Source of the DNA: Paenibacillus doosanensis | Lineage (GTDB): Bacteria; Bacillota; Bacilli; Paenibacillales; NBRC-103111 | DNA length: 64,000 bases | Assembly: GCF_025060755.1 (NCBI RefSeq) | Contig: NZ_JANYUY010000001.1 | Span: 434,001-498,000 of the forward strand | Direction of reading: 5' to 3' | In this document: in pieces, positions 50,888-59,710 of the stretch | Layout: each line of letters starts with the position of its first letter | How positions within the stretch are numbered: position 1 is the first letter of the stretch | Made by a program: the position numbers and the translations under genes | The notes under the pieces: generated by a model | Told to the model about the DNA's origin: nothing | Seen by the model: the letters and a program-made list of their open reading frames with translations, nothing else | The model's database searches: none

Positions 50888-51346
50888 TTAAACGATCAAA
50901 ACTTGAATGTCCAGCTCGCCGATTCCTTCCATAATGAGCGGAATCGTCAAAGCCTTCTTCGGCAAAAAACCTGCCGAGTTCGCGGAATGCAGCAGCTTCG
51001 GCGGCGTAATGTCCACCTTCACTCCCTGATTGTACAGCATCGTGCTCGCATTGCCGCTGATCATGTTGCCAAGCTCGGAAATGGCGCTCTTGCTCATCTC
51101 ATCCATCTCGGTGATGGCGAACCCGCCCATCATAGCGGAGACTACCTTCAAGGCGACCTCTTCATGCAATCCGAATACGATGTCCCCTTCCATCTGTCCG
51201 GTCATGCCGATTTGAATCCAGATGTATTTCTCTACGAACTTTACGTCTTTTATCCCAAGCTGCCCGGTCGAAGGTCGTATGCTGGCGACTTGCTCGATAA
51301 CGATTCTTGCAGATTCCAAAAAGGGATTGATATATTCTGCCTTCAT
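50888..51346 (-). CDS. cheX: Chemotaxis phosphatase CheX
   Basis: CheX dephosphorylates CheY-P. The 152-residue protein has the catalytic ExxN pair Glu91 and Asn94 (SELGNMISGN) and the CheC/CheX/FliY fold. AGGAG precedes the ATG. No other chemotaxis genes lie in this window, so it is an orphan locus; CheX may therefore act on another CheY-like regulator. Confidence 0.88.
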   Translation of the reverse strand: MKAEYINPFLESARIVIEQVASIRPSTGQLGIKDVKFVEKYIWIQIGMTGQMEGDIVFGLHEEVALKVVSAMMGGFAITEMDEMSKSAISELGNMISGNASTMLYNQGVKVDITPPKLLHSANSAGFLPKKALTIPLIMEGIGELDIQVLIV

Positions 51347-51474
51347 GAGGTGGCGGTCTCCTTTACGACAAAATCACGTAAGATCCATAGGTCTATAATA
51401 TCATTCATTATACCTAATTTTCTCCAATAAGTATATGTTTTTGTAACCCCCCTTATGAAAATAGTTATTTAGAC

Positions 51475-52272
51475 TCACATTCGAAGCCCCATCATATTGC
51501 CTGAACTGTATCTCCTTAGCCCAATGTAAAAAAAGGCGCTGCCGCCTGCCGTCAGCAGGAGCGCAATGCCGGCGGCTTCCGCAAGAAACAGCGGTTCGAC
51601 GCTGCGGAGCAGCCCGATCGGCAAGTAGCTGATAAATCCGGCCGGTATGACGGTGAACAGAAGCAGCTTGCCGAGCCCGGTAAAAATCCCCGTAGGATAC
51701 GTCGAGAAGGCCAGCAAACCGTTGAACAGCTGTTGTCCGATCCCCTCCGCGCTGCCGATATAGAACGCGAGCGTCTGCGCCGCCACGACGAAGAATAGAA
51801 AAATCAGCATCGCGAGCAGCAGGGCCAGCGCAAACTTCAGTATCCCGGCCGGCGTCAGATCGCCGAACAGCGCGAACAGAATGAGCGAGAACAAGATATC
51901 GCCGATCGCGGAAACCGACATCCGGCTGATCAGAATATGCAGCAGCACCGGTTTCGGCTGCGCCAGATAAATATCCAGCTGCCCCGCGGCAACGAGCGAA
52001 GCGAGACGATAAGCATTGCCGAACAGCACCGCCGACAAACCGAAGCCGCCGGCGCTTACCGCCCACATCATCGCCACATCGCGAAACGTCCATCCTTGCA
52101 CCACCTGAAATCGCTGAAAGTACAGCCCCCAGAATAAAATCCACACGGCATTGTTAACGACCATCATACCGGCCGTAAGCAGAAAGCTCATCCTGAATTC
52201 CATCGCTCCGGCCAAATTCAGCTTCCAGCAGGTCCATACGAACAAGAGCAGACCGCGCAGTTTACCTCCCAT
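51475..52272 (-). CDS. ABC-2 type permease, second subunit
   Basis: The 265-residue protein has six helices and a motif pattern of the ABC-2/DUF990 permeases (FRMSFLLTAGMMVVNNAVWILFWG; SAEGIGQQLFNGLLAFSTYP). I chose ATG 52272 because AAGGAG is eight bases upstream; longer in-frame ATGs overlap the preceding gene. It forms the channel with the other permease and the ATPase. Confidence 0.82.
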   Translation of the reverse strand: MGGKLRGLLLFVWTCWKLNLAGAMEFRMSFLLTAGMMVVNNAVWILFWGLYFQRFQVVQGWTFRDVAMMWAVSAGGFGLSAVLFGNAYRLASLVAAGQLDIYLAQPKPVLLHILISRMSVSAIGDILFSLILFALFGDLTPAGILKFALALLLAMLIFLFFVVAAQTLAFYIGSAEGIGQQLFNGLLAFSTYPTGIFTGLGKLLLFTVIPAGFISYLPIGLLRSVEPLFLAEAAGIALLLTAGGSAFFYIGLRRYSSGNMMGLRM

Positions 52273-52288
52273 GGGACGCGCTCCTTCC

Positions 52289-53185
52289 TTAGCCGCCATT
52301 GACATTCACCTTCCTTATTCCCATACCGTAGATGAGCATAACCAGTCCGGCGAGCAGCGCGATCCAAACTCCCTGGGTCAAAAGCATCGGAACGAGCGAA
52401 ACATCGTCCCATCGCACCGCCGTTTTTGCCGGAAAGTAAAGCACGGTTTGGAAGGGCAGCCAGCGGCATACGTCCTGCAGCATTTGCGGGAACAACTCAA
52501 GCGGCATCAGCATGCCCCCTATCGTGAACAGCAGCTTGTGATAGACGAACTCCAACCCGCGCGTTTCTTCCACCCAGAAAGCGCAAAGCGCCAAAGCCAT
52601 ATTCAGCAGGTAATTGACCGTCACCGAGCCGATCGCCACAACCGCAAAGCCCGCCCAGCCCCATCCGAAATGCGGCAAGCCGAACATCGCGATACCGAGC
52701 AAACCGCCGATGCACAGATTGACGAGCAGCCGTACAAGCACCTCGCTGACATAGCCCACGTAATGATAGCCGATGTAGCTCAGCGGGCGGGTCAGCTTAT
52801 AGCCGACATCGCCGTTTTTGACCTCATCCTCGATGCGCGTCGCCAAGCTCGGGAACGCTGTCGTCAACGCTTCGGCAAACAAAATGTACCAAATAATTTG
52901 ATCGTAGCTGTATCCCTCAATGAGCCGGCTCCCTTCCCCCTGATAGGTCACTCGCCATAATTGAATGAAAATGTACATGATCGTAATAAGGAAGATCGAA
53001 CGTATTAGAAAATCATACACATAGGCAAAATGATTGCGCAGCGTCACCCTCCCGATAGCCGCGTATTTCATGATTTTGCCGCCCGCCGTCGATGGCGGCG
53101 AGACCGGCCTCTCCCCGTCTGCGCCCAGTTGAAGCGCCGCTCCCACGCGGGCCTTGCCGCTCTTCTCCGAGTCTGCTATACGCAT
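52289..53185 (-). CDS. ABC-2 type permease, first subunit
   Basis: The 298-residue protein has six helices; the best ribosome binding site (GAGGAGG, six bases) belongs to ATG 53185, which overlaps the ATPase stop by 10 bp. The first 38 residues form a basic cytosolic extension before a second possible ATG (53071). The sequence ARIEDEVKNGDVGYKLTRPLSYI is typical of this permease family. Confidence 0.82.
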   Translation of the reverse strand: MRIADSEKSGKARVGAALQLGADGERPVSPPSTAGGKIMKYAAIGRVTLRNHFAYVYDFLIRSIFLITIMYIFIQLWRVTYQGEGSRLIEGYSYDQIIWYILFAEALTTAFPSLATRIEDEVKNGDVGYKLTRPLSYIGYHYVGYVSEVLVRLLVNLCIGGLLGIAMFGLPHFGWGWAGFAVVAIGSVTVNYLLNMALALCAFWVEETRGLEFVYHKLLFTIGGMLMPLELFPQMLQDVCRWLPFQTVLYFPAKTAVRWDDVSLVPMLLTQGVWIALLAGLVMLIYGMGIRKVNVNGG

Positions 53186-54192
53186 GCAGCCCCCTCCTCT
53201 TGCTTCCCGACATGCCCGCCGCGGGCATATATATGCGTGATGATCTCCTCCATAGGCGGGTCCTCGATCGTAACGTCGATCACCCGGTATTTGCTGACGA
53301 TCTGCGCCAGTACCTGTTCAATACTAGCCTGCGCCGTATCGACAAAGAGCAGCATCTCCATCCGCCCCTGCGCCAGCACCTCGACGCCGGGAAATTGAAA
53401 CGGCGGCCCTTCTTCCTGAAGCTTCAGGCGAATCGTCTTCGATGTAAGCAGCTTCCGCTTCATCCTCTCCACCCGATCATCCAGAATCACTCGGCCGTAA
53501 TTGATGACGACCGCCCGCTTACAGAGCTGCTCGATGTCTCCGGCATCGTGGGAGGTCAGGAAGATCGTCGTGCCTTCCTCCCGGTTCATCTGCAAAATCA
53601 GCTCGCGAATTTTATGCTTCACGATCACGTCCAGACCGATCGTAGGTTCGTCGAGAAATACGATCTTCGGGCTATGCAAGAGCGCCGCCGCAATCTCGCA
53701 GCGCATCCGTTCCCCGAGCGACAGCTTGCGGACCGGGATATGCAGGTAAGGCTCCAGCTCAAAGCGGCGGACCAGCTCATCCCTGCGGACGAAATAATCG
53801 CTGCGGTTCAGTTCGTAAATGCGGCTCATCAGCTCGAACGAATCGCTGGGAGGAAGATGGTACCAGAGCTGCGATTTTTGCCCGAACACCGAGCCGATAT
53901 GATAAGCCAGCCGGCTGCGCTCCTTCCAGGGGCAATACCCGAGCACCTCGGCCATTCCGCCCGATGGATGAAGAATGCCCGTCAGCATCTTGATCGTCGT
54001 CGACTTGCCCGCTCCGTTCGGTCCGAGAAACGCGACGATCTCCCCCTGCTCCACCGTCAAATCGATCCCGTGCACGGCGGTTTTCTCCTCATACTTAGGT
54101 CTAAGCAGCGATCGCAGACTGCCGCTTAGACCGACTCCTTTTTGCTTCACCGCAAACCGTTTCGTTAAAGCTTCCACCTTGATCGCCTTCAT
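53176..54192 (-). CDS. ABC-2 exporter ATPase
   Basis: The 338-residue ATPase has Walker A GPNGAGKST, Q-loop SVFGQKSQLWYHLPP, signature LSLGERMRCE, Walker B IVFLDEPTIGLD and an H-loop LTSHDAGDIE. The C-terminal domain (about 235-338) is a regulatory extension common in antibiotic exporters. AAGGAG lies nine bases before ATG 54192. It heads a three-gene operon behind a ykkC-family riboswitch. Confidence 0.9.
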   Translation of the reverse strand: MKAIKVEALTKRFAVKQKGVGLSGSLRSLLRPKYEEKTAVHGIDLTVEQGEIVAFLGPNGAGKSTTIKMLTGILHPSGGMAEVLGYCPWKERSRLAYHIGSVFGQKSQLWYHLPPSDSFELMSRIYELNRSDYFVRRDELVRRFELEPYLHIPVRKLSLGERMRCEIAAALLHSPKIVFLDEPTIGLDVIVKHKIRELILQMNREEGTTIFLTSHDAGDIEQLCKRAVVINYGRVILDDRVERMKRKLLTSKTIRLKLQEEGPPFQFPGVEVLAQGRMEMLLFVDTAQASIEQVLAQIVSKYRVIDVTIEDPPMEEIITHIYARGGHVGKQEEGAACV

Positions 54193-54223
54193 CGGCACAT
54201 TCTCCTTTCCTCCAGTAAAGCAG

Positions 54224-54278
54224 AAAAGACCCCGCTTTCGTTTCGCCGGCAATCGGCGGAACTTGCACGAGGTCTTTT
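54224..54278 (-). terminator. Terminator in the riboswitch expression platform
   Basis: AAAAGACCTCG and CGGGGTCTTTT pair (one G-U). The left arm overlaps the 3' P1 strand AAGACCTC of the riboswitch, so terminator and ligand-bound P1 are mutually exclusive. Confidence 0.7.
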
Positions 54279-54374
54279 ATCCCTACGGTGTTAACGCCGG
54301 CCTCTCCGCCGGACGTTCGGCTTCGCTTGGTTCGAACCGGCTTGGCGCCGTCGGATCCCTAGAAGCCCTCCCAC
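54266..54374 (-). ncRNA. ykkC-family riboswitch upstream of the ABC-2 exporter
   Basis: On the minus strand the conserved ykkC blocks CTAGGG-TCCG (5') and GGGATAAAAGACC (3') are present, with a long G+C-rich paired region between. P1 pairs GAGGGCTT with AAGACCTC with one mismatch. Ligand binding would keep the P1 strand from the terminator, so this is an ON switch. The ACTGGTCCGAGAG-like block of guanidine-I versions is not recognisable, so a different subtype is possible. I do not assign the ligand. Confidence 0.7.
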
Positions 54375-54543
54375 TTAATTGTTATATATTACCACACCGA
54401 TATAAAGCTGACAATCCGTTTCAAAATGGTTTTCCAAAAACTTTTTTGTATCGAATAAAACTTCAAAAGATAGGAAAACTAACTTCATTAAAGGTAAATC
54501 ATCCATGTATTGCACACCATTTGAAACGTAAGGAGGAGCTTTT

Positions 54544-55311
54544 GTGCCGGAACATCGTGATAATCAGCCTCAAAGTGATTCAAGGCGCAAATTTTTAAAA
54601 TATTCGGGTGCGGCCATCGGCGGCGTCGTCGTAGGCGGCGTGGTGGGCGGCGTCATCGGCAAAAGCCTGGGAGGCAAGCCTGCCGAGCCTGCCAAGCAGC
54701 CAAACGAGGCGCAGCCCGAAGCGGCCGACTACAATCAGGCGCTCATGTTCTTTAATCAGGAACAATTCCGGATTACGGAAGCGGCGACCGAACGGATTTT
54801 TCCCAAGGACGACCTTGGGCCGGGAGCCAAGGAGCTCGGCGTCGCTTACTTCATCGACCATCAGCTGGCAGGCCAGTGGGGGATTAACGCCCAAGATTAT
54901 ATGATGGGGCCGTTCCAGAAAGGCGAAACGACGCAAGGCGACTATCCCAGCGTAAAACGGCATGAGCTGTTTACGATGGGCTTGCAGGCCATTCAAAATT
55001 TGAGCCAGCAAAAATATAAAAAATCGTTTCTGGATTTGGCCGAGGCGGAGCAGGACGAAGTATTGAAAGCATTAGAGAACGGCGCCGACATCAGCTTGTA
55101 CGGAACGACGGGCCAAGCCTTCTTCAAGACGCTGATCAGCTTTACGACGGAAGGCGTCTACGCCGACCCGCTGTACGGCGGCAACAAGAACATGGGAGGC
55201 TGGAAAATGAAAAATTATCCGGGCAACCAGATGAGCTATTTGGATGTCGTCGACAAAAAAGAATTCGTCAAAATGGAACCGCAAAGCTTGCGCGACCATT
55301 TGAGCCACTAG
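54544..55311 (+). CDS. Gluconate 2-dehydrogenase subunit 3-like protein with Tat signal
   Basis: The 255-residue protein starts at GTG with AAGGAGGAG upstream. Residues 14-20 (SRRKFLK) and a hydrophobic Gly/Val segment form a twin-arginine signal. The remaining domain (EAATERIFPKDDLGPGAKELGVAYFID...) matches the small subunit family of flavoprotein gluconate dehydrogenases. It is thought to escort the GMC subunit, which has no signal, through the Tat pore, and heads the Tat/dehydrogenase operon. Confidence 0.85.
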   Translation: MPEHRDNQPQSDSRRKFLKYSGAAIGGVVVGGVVGGVIGKSLGGKPAEPAKQPNEAQPEAADYNQALMFFNQEQFRITEAATERIFPKDDLGPGAKELGVAYFIDHQLAGQWGINAQDYMMGPFQKGETTQGDYPSVKRHELFTMGLQAIQNLSQQKYKKSFLDLAEAEQDEVLKALENGADISLYGTTGQAFFKTLISFTTEGVYADPLYGGNKNMGGWKMKNYPGNQMSYLDVVDKKEFVKMEPQSLRDHLSH

Positions 55312-55329
55312 AGAGGAGGGAATGAGTTC

Positions 55330-57051
55330 ATGGCTACAACTTTGCCGAAGGTACCGGTAGTCATTGTAGGTTTGGGCTGGACTGGCGGCGTCATTGCCGC
55401 AGAGCTGACCAAAGCCGGCCATAAGGTCGTCGCGCTAGAGCGCGGCAAAGCGAGAAAAACGGAAGATTATTACATGGTGCACGATGAGCTGCGTTATGCC
55501 CGCCGCTACGGCTTGATGCAGGATCTGTCCAAGGAAACCGTCACGTTCCGCAATACGGAAAAGCTTACTGCGCTTCCTATGCGCTCGTACGGTTCATTCC
55601 TGTTAGGAGAAGGTCTCGGCGGGGCCGGGATTCACTGGAACGGCCAATATTTCCGTTTTCTCCCTTACGATTTCCAGATTTATTCCAAAACCGTCGAACG
55701 GTACGGAGCGAAAAAAATTCCCGAAGGGATGACCATCCAGGACTGGGGCATCACTTACGACGAGCTGGAGCCGTACTTCGATAAATTCGAGAAAATGGCC
55801 GGCATCTCCGGCGAGCCCGAACAGAACCCGATGGTGGGCAAACGGTCGAATCCGTTCCCCACGCCCGCGATGAAAAAAACGCCGAGCTTCACGATGTTCG
55901 AAGAAGCGACCAAAAAACTCGGCTATCACCCTTATATGATGCCATCCGGCAATCTGTCCACGCAGTATACGAACCCGGACGGCATCGCCCGCGCCGCCTG
56001 TCAATACTGCGCATTCTGCGAACGGTTCGGCTGCGAATACGGAGCCAAGGCCGATCCGGTCGTTACCGTCATCCCGGTAGCGCAGCAGACGGGCAATCTG
56101 GAGATTCGGACCGAATCCAACGTGACGAAAATATTGAACGACGGCAAGAAAGCGACCGGCGTCGTCTATGTCAACACGATTACGGGCGAAGAATTCGAGC
56201 AGCCCGCGGACGTAGTCATTCTGACCAGCTATGTGTTCAATAACGTCCGGCTGCTGCTGAATTCCAAGCTGGGCAAGCCTTACGATCCGAAGAGCGGGAC
56301 CGGGGTCGTCGGACGAAACTATGCGTATCAGGTAAACGGCGCTTCCTCGGTCGGCTTTTACGACGATCAGGAGTTCAACCTGTACGCCGGAGCAGGCGCG
56401 CTCGGGATGGAGATCGACGATTTCAACGGAGACAATTTCGACCACGGCAGCCTGAACTTCATTCACGGAGCCGGCATTCGCATCTCGCAGGCGGGCAACC
56501 GGCCGATCGACAACAATTCCACGCCGAAAGGCACCCCGGCCTGGGGCAAGGACTTCAAGCAGGCGTCGATCAAATACGCGAACCGCGTTCTCTCCGTCAG
56601 CGGTCAAGGGTCCAATATGCCGTGGCGGCATCATTACCTGGATCTTGATCCGACGTATAAAGACGTCTACGGCATGCCGCTGCTGCGCATTACTTACGAT
56701 TTCGAGGACCAGGACCGCGAGCTGGTGAAATTCATCGCCTCCAAAGCGGACGAAATTATGAAAGAAATGAAACCGTCGAAGCAGCAGACGAATGCCGAAT
56801 TGAAAAACTATAATATCATCCCTTACCAATCGACTCATAACACCGGAGGAGTCGTCATGGGGTCGGACCCGAGCACTTCGGTCGTCAATACCTATTTGCA
56901 AATGTGGGATGCAGATAACGTATTCGTCATAGGAGCCTCCGCCTTCGCCCATAACAGCGGCTACAACCCTACGGCGACTGTCGGGGCGCTGTCATACCGC
57001 GCGGCGGAAGGGATTCTGAAATATTTGAAAACGCCGGGGTCTCTAGTATAG
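55330..57051 (+). CDS. GMC-family FAD oxidoreductase (gluconate dehydrogenase large subunit-like)
   Basis: The 573-residue flavoprotein has the FAD motif GLGWTGG (14-20), the GMC signature around GEGLGGAGIHWNG (93-105) and the C-terminal catalytic His in STHNTGG with HNSGYNPT near 530. Cys224, Cys227, Cys230 and Cys235 (CQYCAFCERFGC) are placed like the [3Fe-4S] ligands of bacterial FAD glucose dehydrogenases. It has no export signal. GAGGAGGG precedes the ATG. It would oxidise a sugar acid or polyol and pass electrons to the cytochrome. Confidence 0.88.
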   Translation: MATTLPKVPVVIVGLGWTGGVIAAELTKAGHKVVALERGKARKTEDYYMVHDELRYARRYGLMQDLSKETVTFRNTEKLTALPMRSYGSFLLGEGLGGAGIHWNGQYFRFLPYDFQIYSKTVERYGAKKIPEGMTIQDWGITYDELEPYFDKFEKMAGISGEPEQNPMVGKRSNPFPTPAMKKTPSFTMFEEATKKLGYHPYMMPSGNLSTQYTNPDGIARAACQYCAFCERFGCEYGAKADPVVTVIPVAQQTGNLEIRTESNVTKILNDGKKATGVVYVNTITGEEFEQPADVVILTSYVFNNVRLLLNSKLGKPYDPKSGTGVVGRNYAYQVNGASSVGFYDDQEFNLYAGAGALGMEIDDFNGDNFDHGSLNFIHGAGIRISQAGNRPIDNNSTPKGTPAWGKDFKQASIKYANRVLSVSGQGSNMPWRHHYLDLDPTYKDVYGMPLLRITYDFEDQDRELVKFIASKADEIMKEMKPSKQQTNAELKNYNIIPYQSTHNTGGVVMGSDPSTSVVNTYLQMWDADNVFVIGASAFAHNSGYNPTATVGALSYRAAEGILKYLKTPGSLV

Positions 57052-57065
57052 CGAGGTGTTAATGC

Positions 57066-57803
57066 ATGGAAGCGAGTGAAGAGCTTGTCGGGCATCTGGC
57101 CGAAATAAGAAAACGGCTGATTATCGTTATTGCCTGGTTCGTGCTTGCTATGGGAACGGGGCTGTACATAGCCCCCGCCATTTTGCGGTACATCCGGTCC
57201 CAGCCTGCAGCGGTTCACATCGAATGGAACGTGTTCTCCTTTACGGACGGACTGTTCATTTACATGAAATGCGCGTTCATCTTCGCGATGTTCGCCACAT
57301 TGCCTCTCCTTTTGTATCATGTATGGGCTTTTGTGCGCCCCGGTTTGACGGAATCCGAAGCAAAGGAAACGTTCGCCTACATTCCCGCTTCTTTATTCCT
57401 CTTCGTATCGGGGGTCGCCTTCAGCTATTACGTTGTTTTTCCGATGATGGTCCAATTTATGAAGAAGATGAATCAAAGCATCGGCGCCGTGGAAACATAC
57501 GGTATAGACCGGTACTTCTCCTTCATGTTCAACATTATTTTCCCGCTTGCCGTCGCCTTCGAAATGCCGGTCGTCGTGCTGTTCTTAACCCGGATCGGCG
57601 TGCTGACCCCGGAGAGGCTGAAGCAAGTAAGAAAGTATGCGTATTTGGGGCTGGCGATTACCGGATCATGCATTTCCCCGCCTGATTTCGTGTCGCATTT
57701 GTCCGTCACCATCCCGTTGATTTTGCTGTTCGAGCTGAGCGTCGTCGTGTCGGGACAATATTACCGGAAATTGGCGGCGAAGCCTCGAGAACAGCTGACC
57801 TAA
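57066..57803 (+). CDS. tatC: Twin-arginine translocase subunit TatC
   Basis: The 245-residue, six-helix protein has TatC hallmarks: an N-terminal HLAEIRKRLI, the loop FxxPGLTESE and SCISPPDF near the last helices. TatC recognises twin-arginine signals. It starts 14 bp after the GMC gene and is followed by tatA, so this operon carries its own Tat system. Confidence 0.93.
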   Translation: MEASEELVGHLAEIRKRLIIVIAWFVLAMGTGLYIAPAILRYIRSQPAAVHIEWNVFSFTDGLFIYMKCAFIFAMFATLPLLLYHVWAFVRPGLTESEAKETFAYIPASLFLFVSGVAFSYYVVFPMMVQFMKKMNQSIGAVETYGIDRYFSFMFNIIFPLAVAFEMPVVVLFLTRIGVLTPERLKQVRKYAYLGLAITGSCISPPDFVSHLSVTIPLILLFELSVVVSGQYYRKLAAKPREQLT

Positions 57804-57904
57804 AAGTGTGGTGATTGAGTCGTATCCTGCGACGAAGCTGGGAAAATCCGTCTGTAAAGGCGACCGCTGACGATGTTTCAACTTTCCCAAAGGAGGGAAC
57901 ACTC

Positions 57905-58108
57905 ATGTTCAACAATATCGGAGTATCGGGGCTGGTTATCATTCTGATCATAGCTCTGATCGTATTCGGGCCGGCCAAGCTGCCGCAGCTCGGACGGGCG
58001 TTCGGCGACACGCTGCGCGAATTCCGCAATTCGACCCGCGGCATGGTAGACGATACCGCAGCCGACAAAAAAGAAGAACCCAAGTCAATCATGGAGGAAC
58101 TAAGATGA
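57905..58108 (+). CDS. tatA: Twin-arginine translocase subunit TatA
   Basis: The 67-residue protein has one N-terminal helix, the FGPAKLPQLGRAFG motif (21-34) and an amphipathic helix followed by an acidic tail. AAAGGAGGG lies seven bases before ATG 57905. It forms the Tat pore with TatC. Its TGA overlaps the cytochrome ATG (ATGA). Confidence 0.93.
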   Translation: MFNNIGVSGLVIILIIALIVFGPAKLPQLGRAFGDTLREFRNSTRGMVDDTAADKKEEPKSIMEELR

Positions 58109-58476
58109 AGCTGAAATGGACGATCTTTCTGCTGACCGTTATGATCATCGCCGGCTTGGCCGCCTGCGGCACAAAGAATGAAACGGCGCCGACGCCAAGC
58201 CCTTCAACGGCGCCTTCCGGAGGAACGACAGCCGGAGGCGGCGGTACCGCAGCGGTCGACGCGGATGCGCTGTACAAGCAAAACTGCATCGCCTGTCACG
58301 GAGGCAATCTCGAAGGCAAGACAGGCCCGAACTTGACGAAGGTCGGCGGCAAGCTGAGCAAGGATCAGATCGCCGCCAAGATCGGAGCCGGAGGCGGCGG
58401 CATGCCCGCGTTCAAGACGCAGCTGAAAGACACGGAAATCCAAGGCTTGGCCGACTGGCTGGCAGCCAAGAAATAA
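58105..58476 (+). CDS. Lipoprotein cytochrome c
   Basis: The 123-residue protein has a lipobox (LAAC, Cys21), a Thr/Pro/Gly-rich linker and a class I cytochrome c domain with CIACH (Cys61, Cys64, His65) and an axial Met100 in GGGMPAF. It would take electrons from the exported dehydrogenase and pass them to a terminal oxidase. Its start overlaps the tatA stop, confirming the operon; a terminator follows. Confidence 0.93.
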   Translation: MKLKWTIFLLTVMIIAGLAACGTKNETAPTPSPSTAPSGGTTAGGGGTAAVDADALYKQNCIACHGGNLEGKTGPNLTKVGGKLSKDQIAAKIGAGGGGMPAFKTQLKDTEIQGLADWLAAKK

Positions 58477-58492
58477 GCCGTTGCAAAAAACG

Positions 58493-58520
58493 ATAAGGAT
58501 GGCGCTCGCGCCATCCTTAT
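58493..58520 (+). terminator. Terminator of the Tat/dehydrogenase operon
   Basis: ATAAGGATGGCGC and GCGCCATCCTTAT form a perfect 13-bp stem with a two-base (effectively four-base) loop, followed by TCG. The stem is strong but the T-run is short. Confidence 0.65.
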
Positions 58521-58529
58521 TCGTGCGTC

Positions 58530-58997
58530 CTAGAGAACGACGCCGCAATGCCCGCAAAACTTGGCTCCCACTTCATTGTAGCTCCGGCACGCGCGGCACA
58601 TGACCTGAATCGGTTCCTCGGTCTCTTTTTCCGCGACAAAGACGACATCCTCGAATTGAAATCCGCAAACCGAGCAAAACTTCACATCGCGCGATACCAC
58701 TCTGCCGCAGCGACACAGCTTCTCGTTTTTGGCTTCCTTCAGCTTCGCTTCGAGCGCTTGTATATCCTGGCGAATATACGTGATGTGTTCGCAGTACGCG
58801 TTTACCTCCTTTTCCGGCCGCTTCCAATTGCCGGACGCGTAGGCGCCGTAGACGGCTTCGCCGATCAGCGCGTACGCTTTCTCCATTTCTTTTTCTTTCG
58901 CTGAAATATGCGCTCTCAGTCTCGTAGCCTCCACCGTTTGCTGTGCTTTTTTGGCCGCTTCGGACGCTCCCTGCTTCATTTTATCAAAAAAAGACAT
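58530..58997 (-). CDS. Double zinc-ribbon protein
   Basis: The 155-residue cytosolic protein has a helical coiled-coil-like N-terminus (about 1-90) and two zinc ribbons, CRCG...FCSVCG and CRAC...FCGHCG (about 94-152). Such proteins are common in Bacillota and often bind nucleic acid or protein partners; the role is unknown. AGGGGAGG precedes the ATG. Confidence 0.75.
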   Translation of the reverse strand: MSFFDKMKQGASEAAKKAQQTVEATRLRAHISAKEKEMEKAYALIGEAVYGAYASGNWKRPEKEVNAYCEHITYIRQDIQALEAKLKEAKNEKLCRCGRVVSRDVKFCSVCGFQFEDVVFVAEKETEEPIQVMCRACRSYNEVGAKFCGHCGVVL

Positions 58998-59227
58998 CGG
59001 CCAAGCCTCCCCTTAAGTAATACTGCTCTTAGTCATCATATGTCGGGAAAGGCCGCCCGCATTCCCCCTCTTGAGCCGAAAAATAATGCCCGTTGGCACC
59101 GGACGTACCGGCCGGGGACGCTGCCGCGGCGAGTTAGCCCGATATGCAAAAAAGCTTCCTCCCCGGTGCGAATAAAACGTTTCGCGCCTTGGGAAGAAAG
59201 CTATGTTTGCAAATTCGTAGATCCGGT

Positions 59228-59710
59228 CTACCGCGCTTCCGCGCGGAGCTGGATTTTGCGGTATTGGGCGTACATGGCGAGCCGCCACGGAAGCAGCATG
59301 CCGAAGGCAACGAGAAAGAAAATCGCACCGGTCTGCGGAAGCGATACGTATTGTTCGATCAGCTGCCGCAATGCTATGCGCACCAGCAGCAGTCCGGCCA
59401 AAATGAACACGAACGCTTTGGAGCGTTTGAGATAAATTTCTCCATCCCTTGTCTCCATCTGTGAAGTCCGAATCAGCGGATAGGAAAAGATAAACGCTCC
59501 GACCAAAAAAGCCGTAAGCGCCCATTCCAGCGGAATCCGGGTTATCGGGAAAACGAACATCAAAAAGCCCGTGCTCATGGCAAAGGGCGGGATCAGCAGC
59601 TTTCTGGGATTCACCGGCTTGTTGGAAGCGCGCATCCTTACTACCATGGCCATACAGGCGGCGGCCGCCGCCCCAATCGTAACGGTCATCTGCGGATTAG
59701 CTATATGCAT
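59228..59710 (-). CDS. ccdC: Membrane protein CcdC (cytochrome c biogenesis-linked)
   Basis: The 160-residue protein has about five membrane helices and matches Bacillus CcdC in length and sequence (RIPLEWALTAFLVGAFIFSYPLIRTSQME). CcdC lies beside ccdA in other species but is not essential for cytochrome c. GGGGTGG lies seven bases before the ATG. It lies 0.75 kb from the lipoprotein cytochrome c. Confidence 0.75.
   Translation of the reverse strand: MHIANPQMTVTIGAAAAACMAMVVRMRASNKPVNPRKLLIPPFAMSTGFLMFVFPITRIPLEWALTAFLVGAFIFSYPLIRTSQMETRDGEIYLKRSKAFVFILAGLLLVRIALRQLIEQYVSLPQTGAIFFLVAFGMLLPWRLAMYAQYRKIQLRAEAR

Noticed and set aside
55603-56952. 449-codon minus-strand frame opposite the GMC gene
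   Set aside because: Antisense shadow of a motif-rich GMC flavoprotein gene in an operon.
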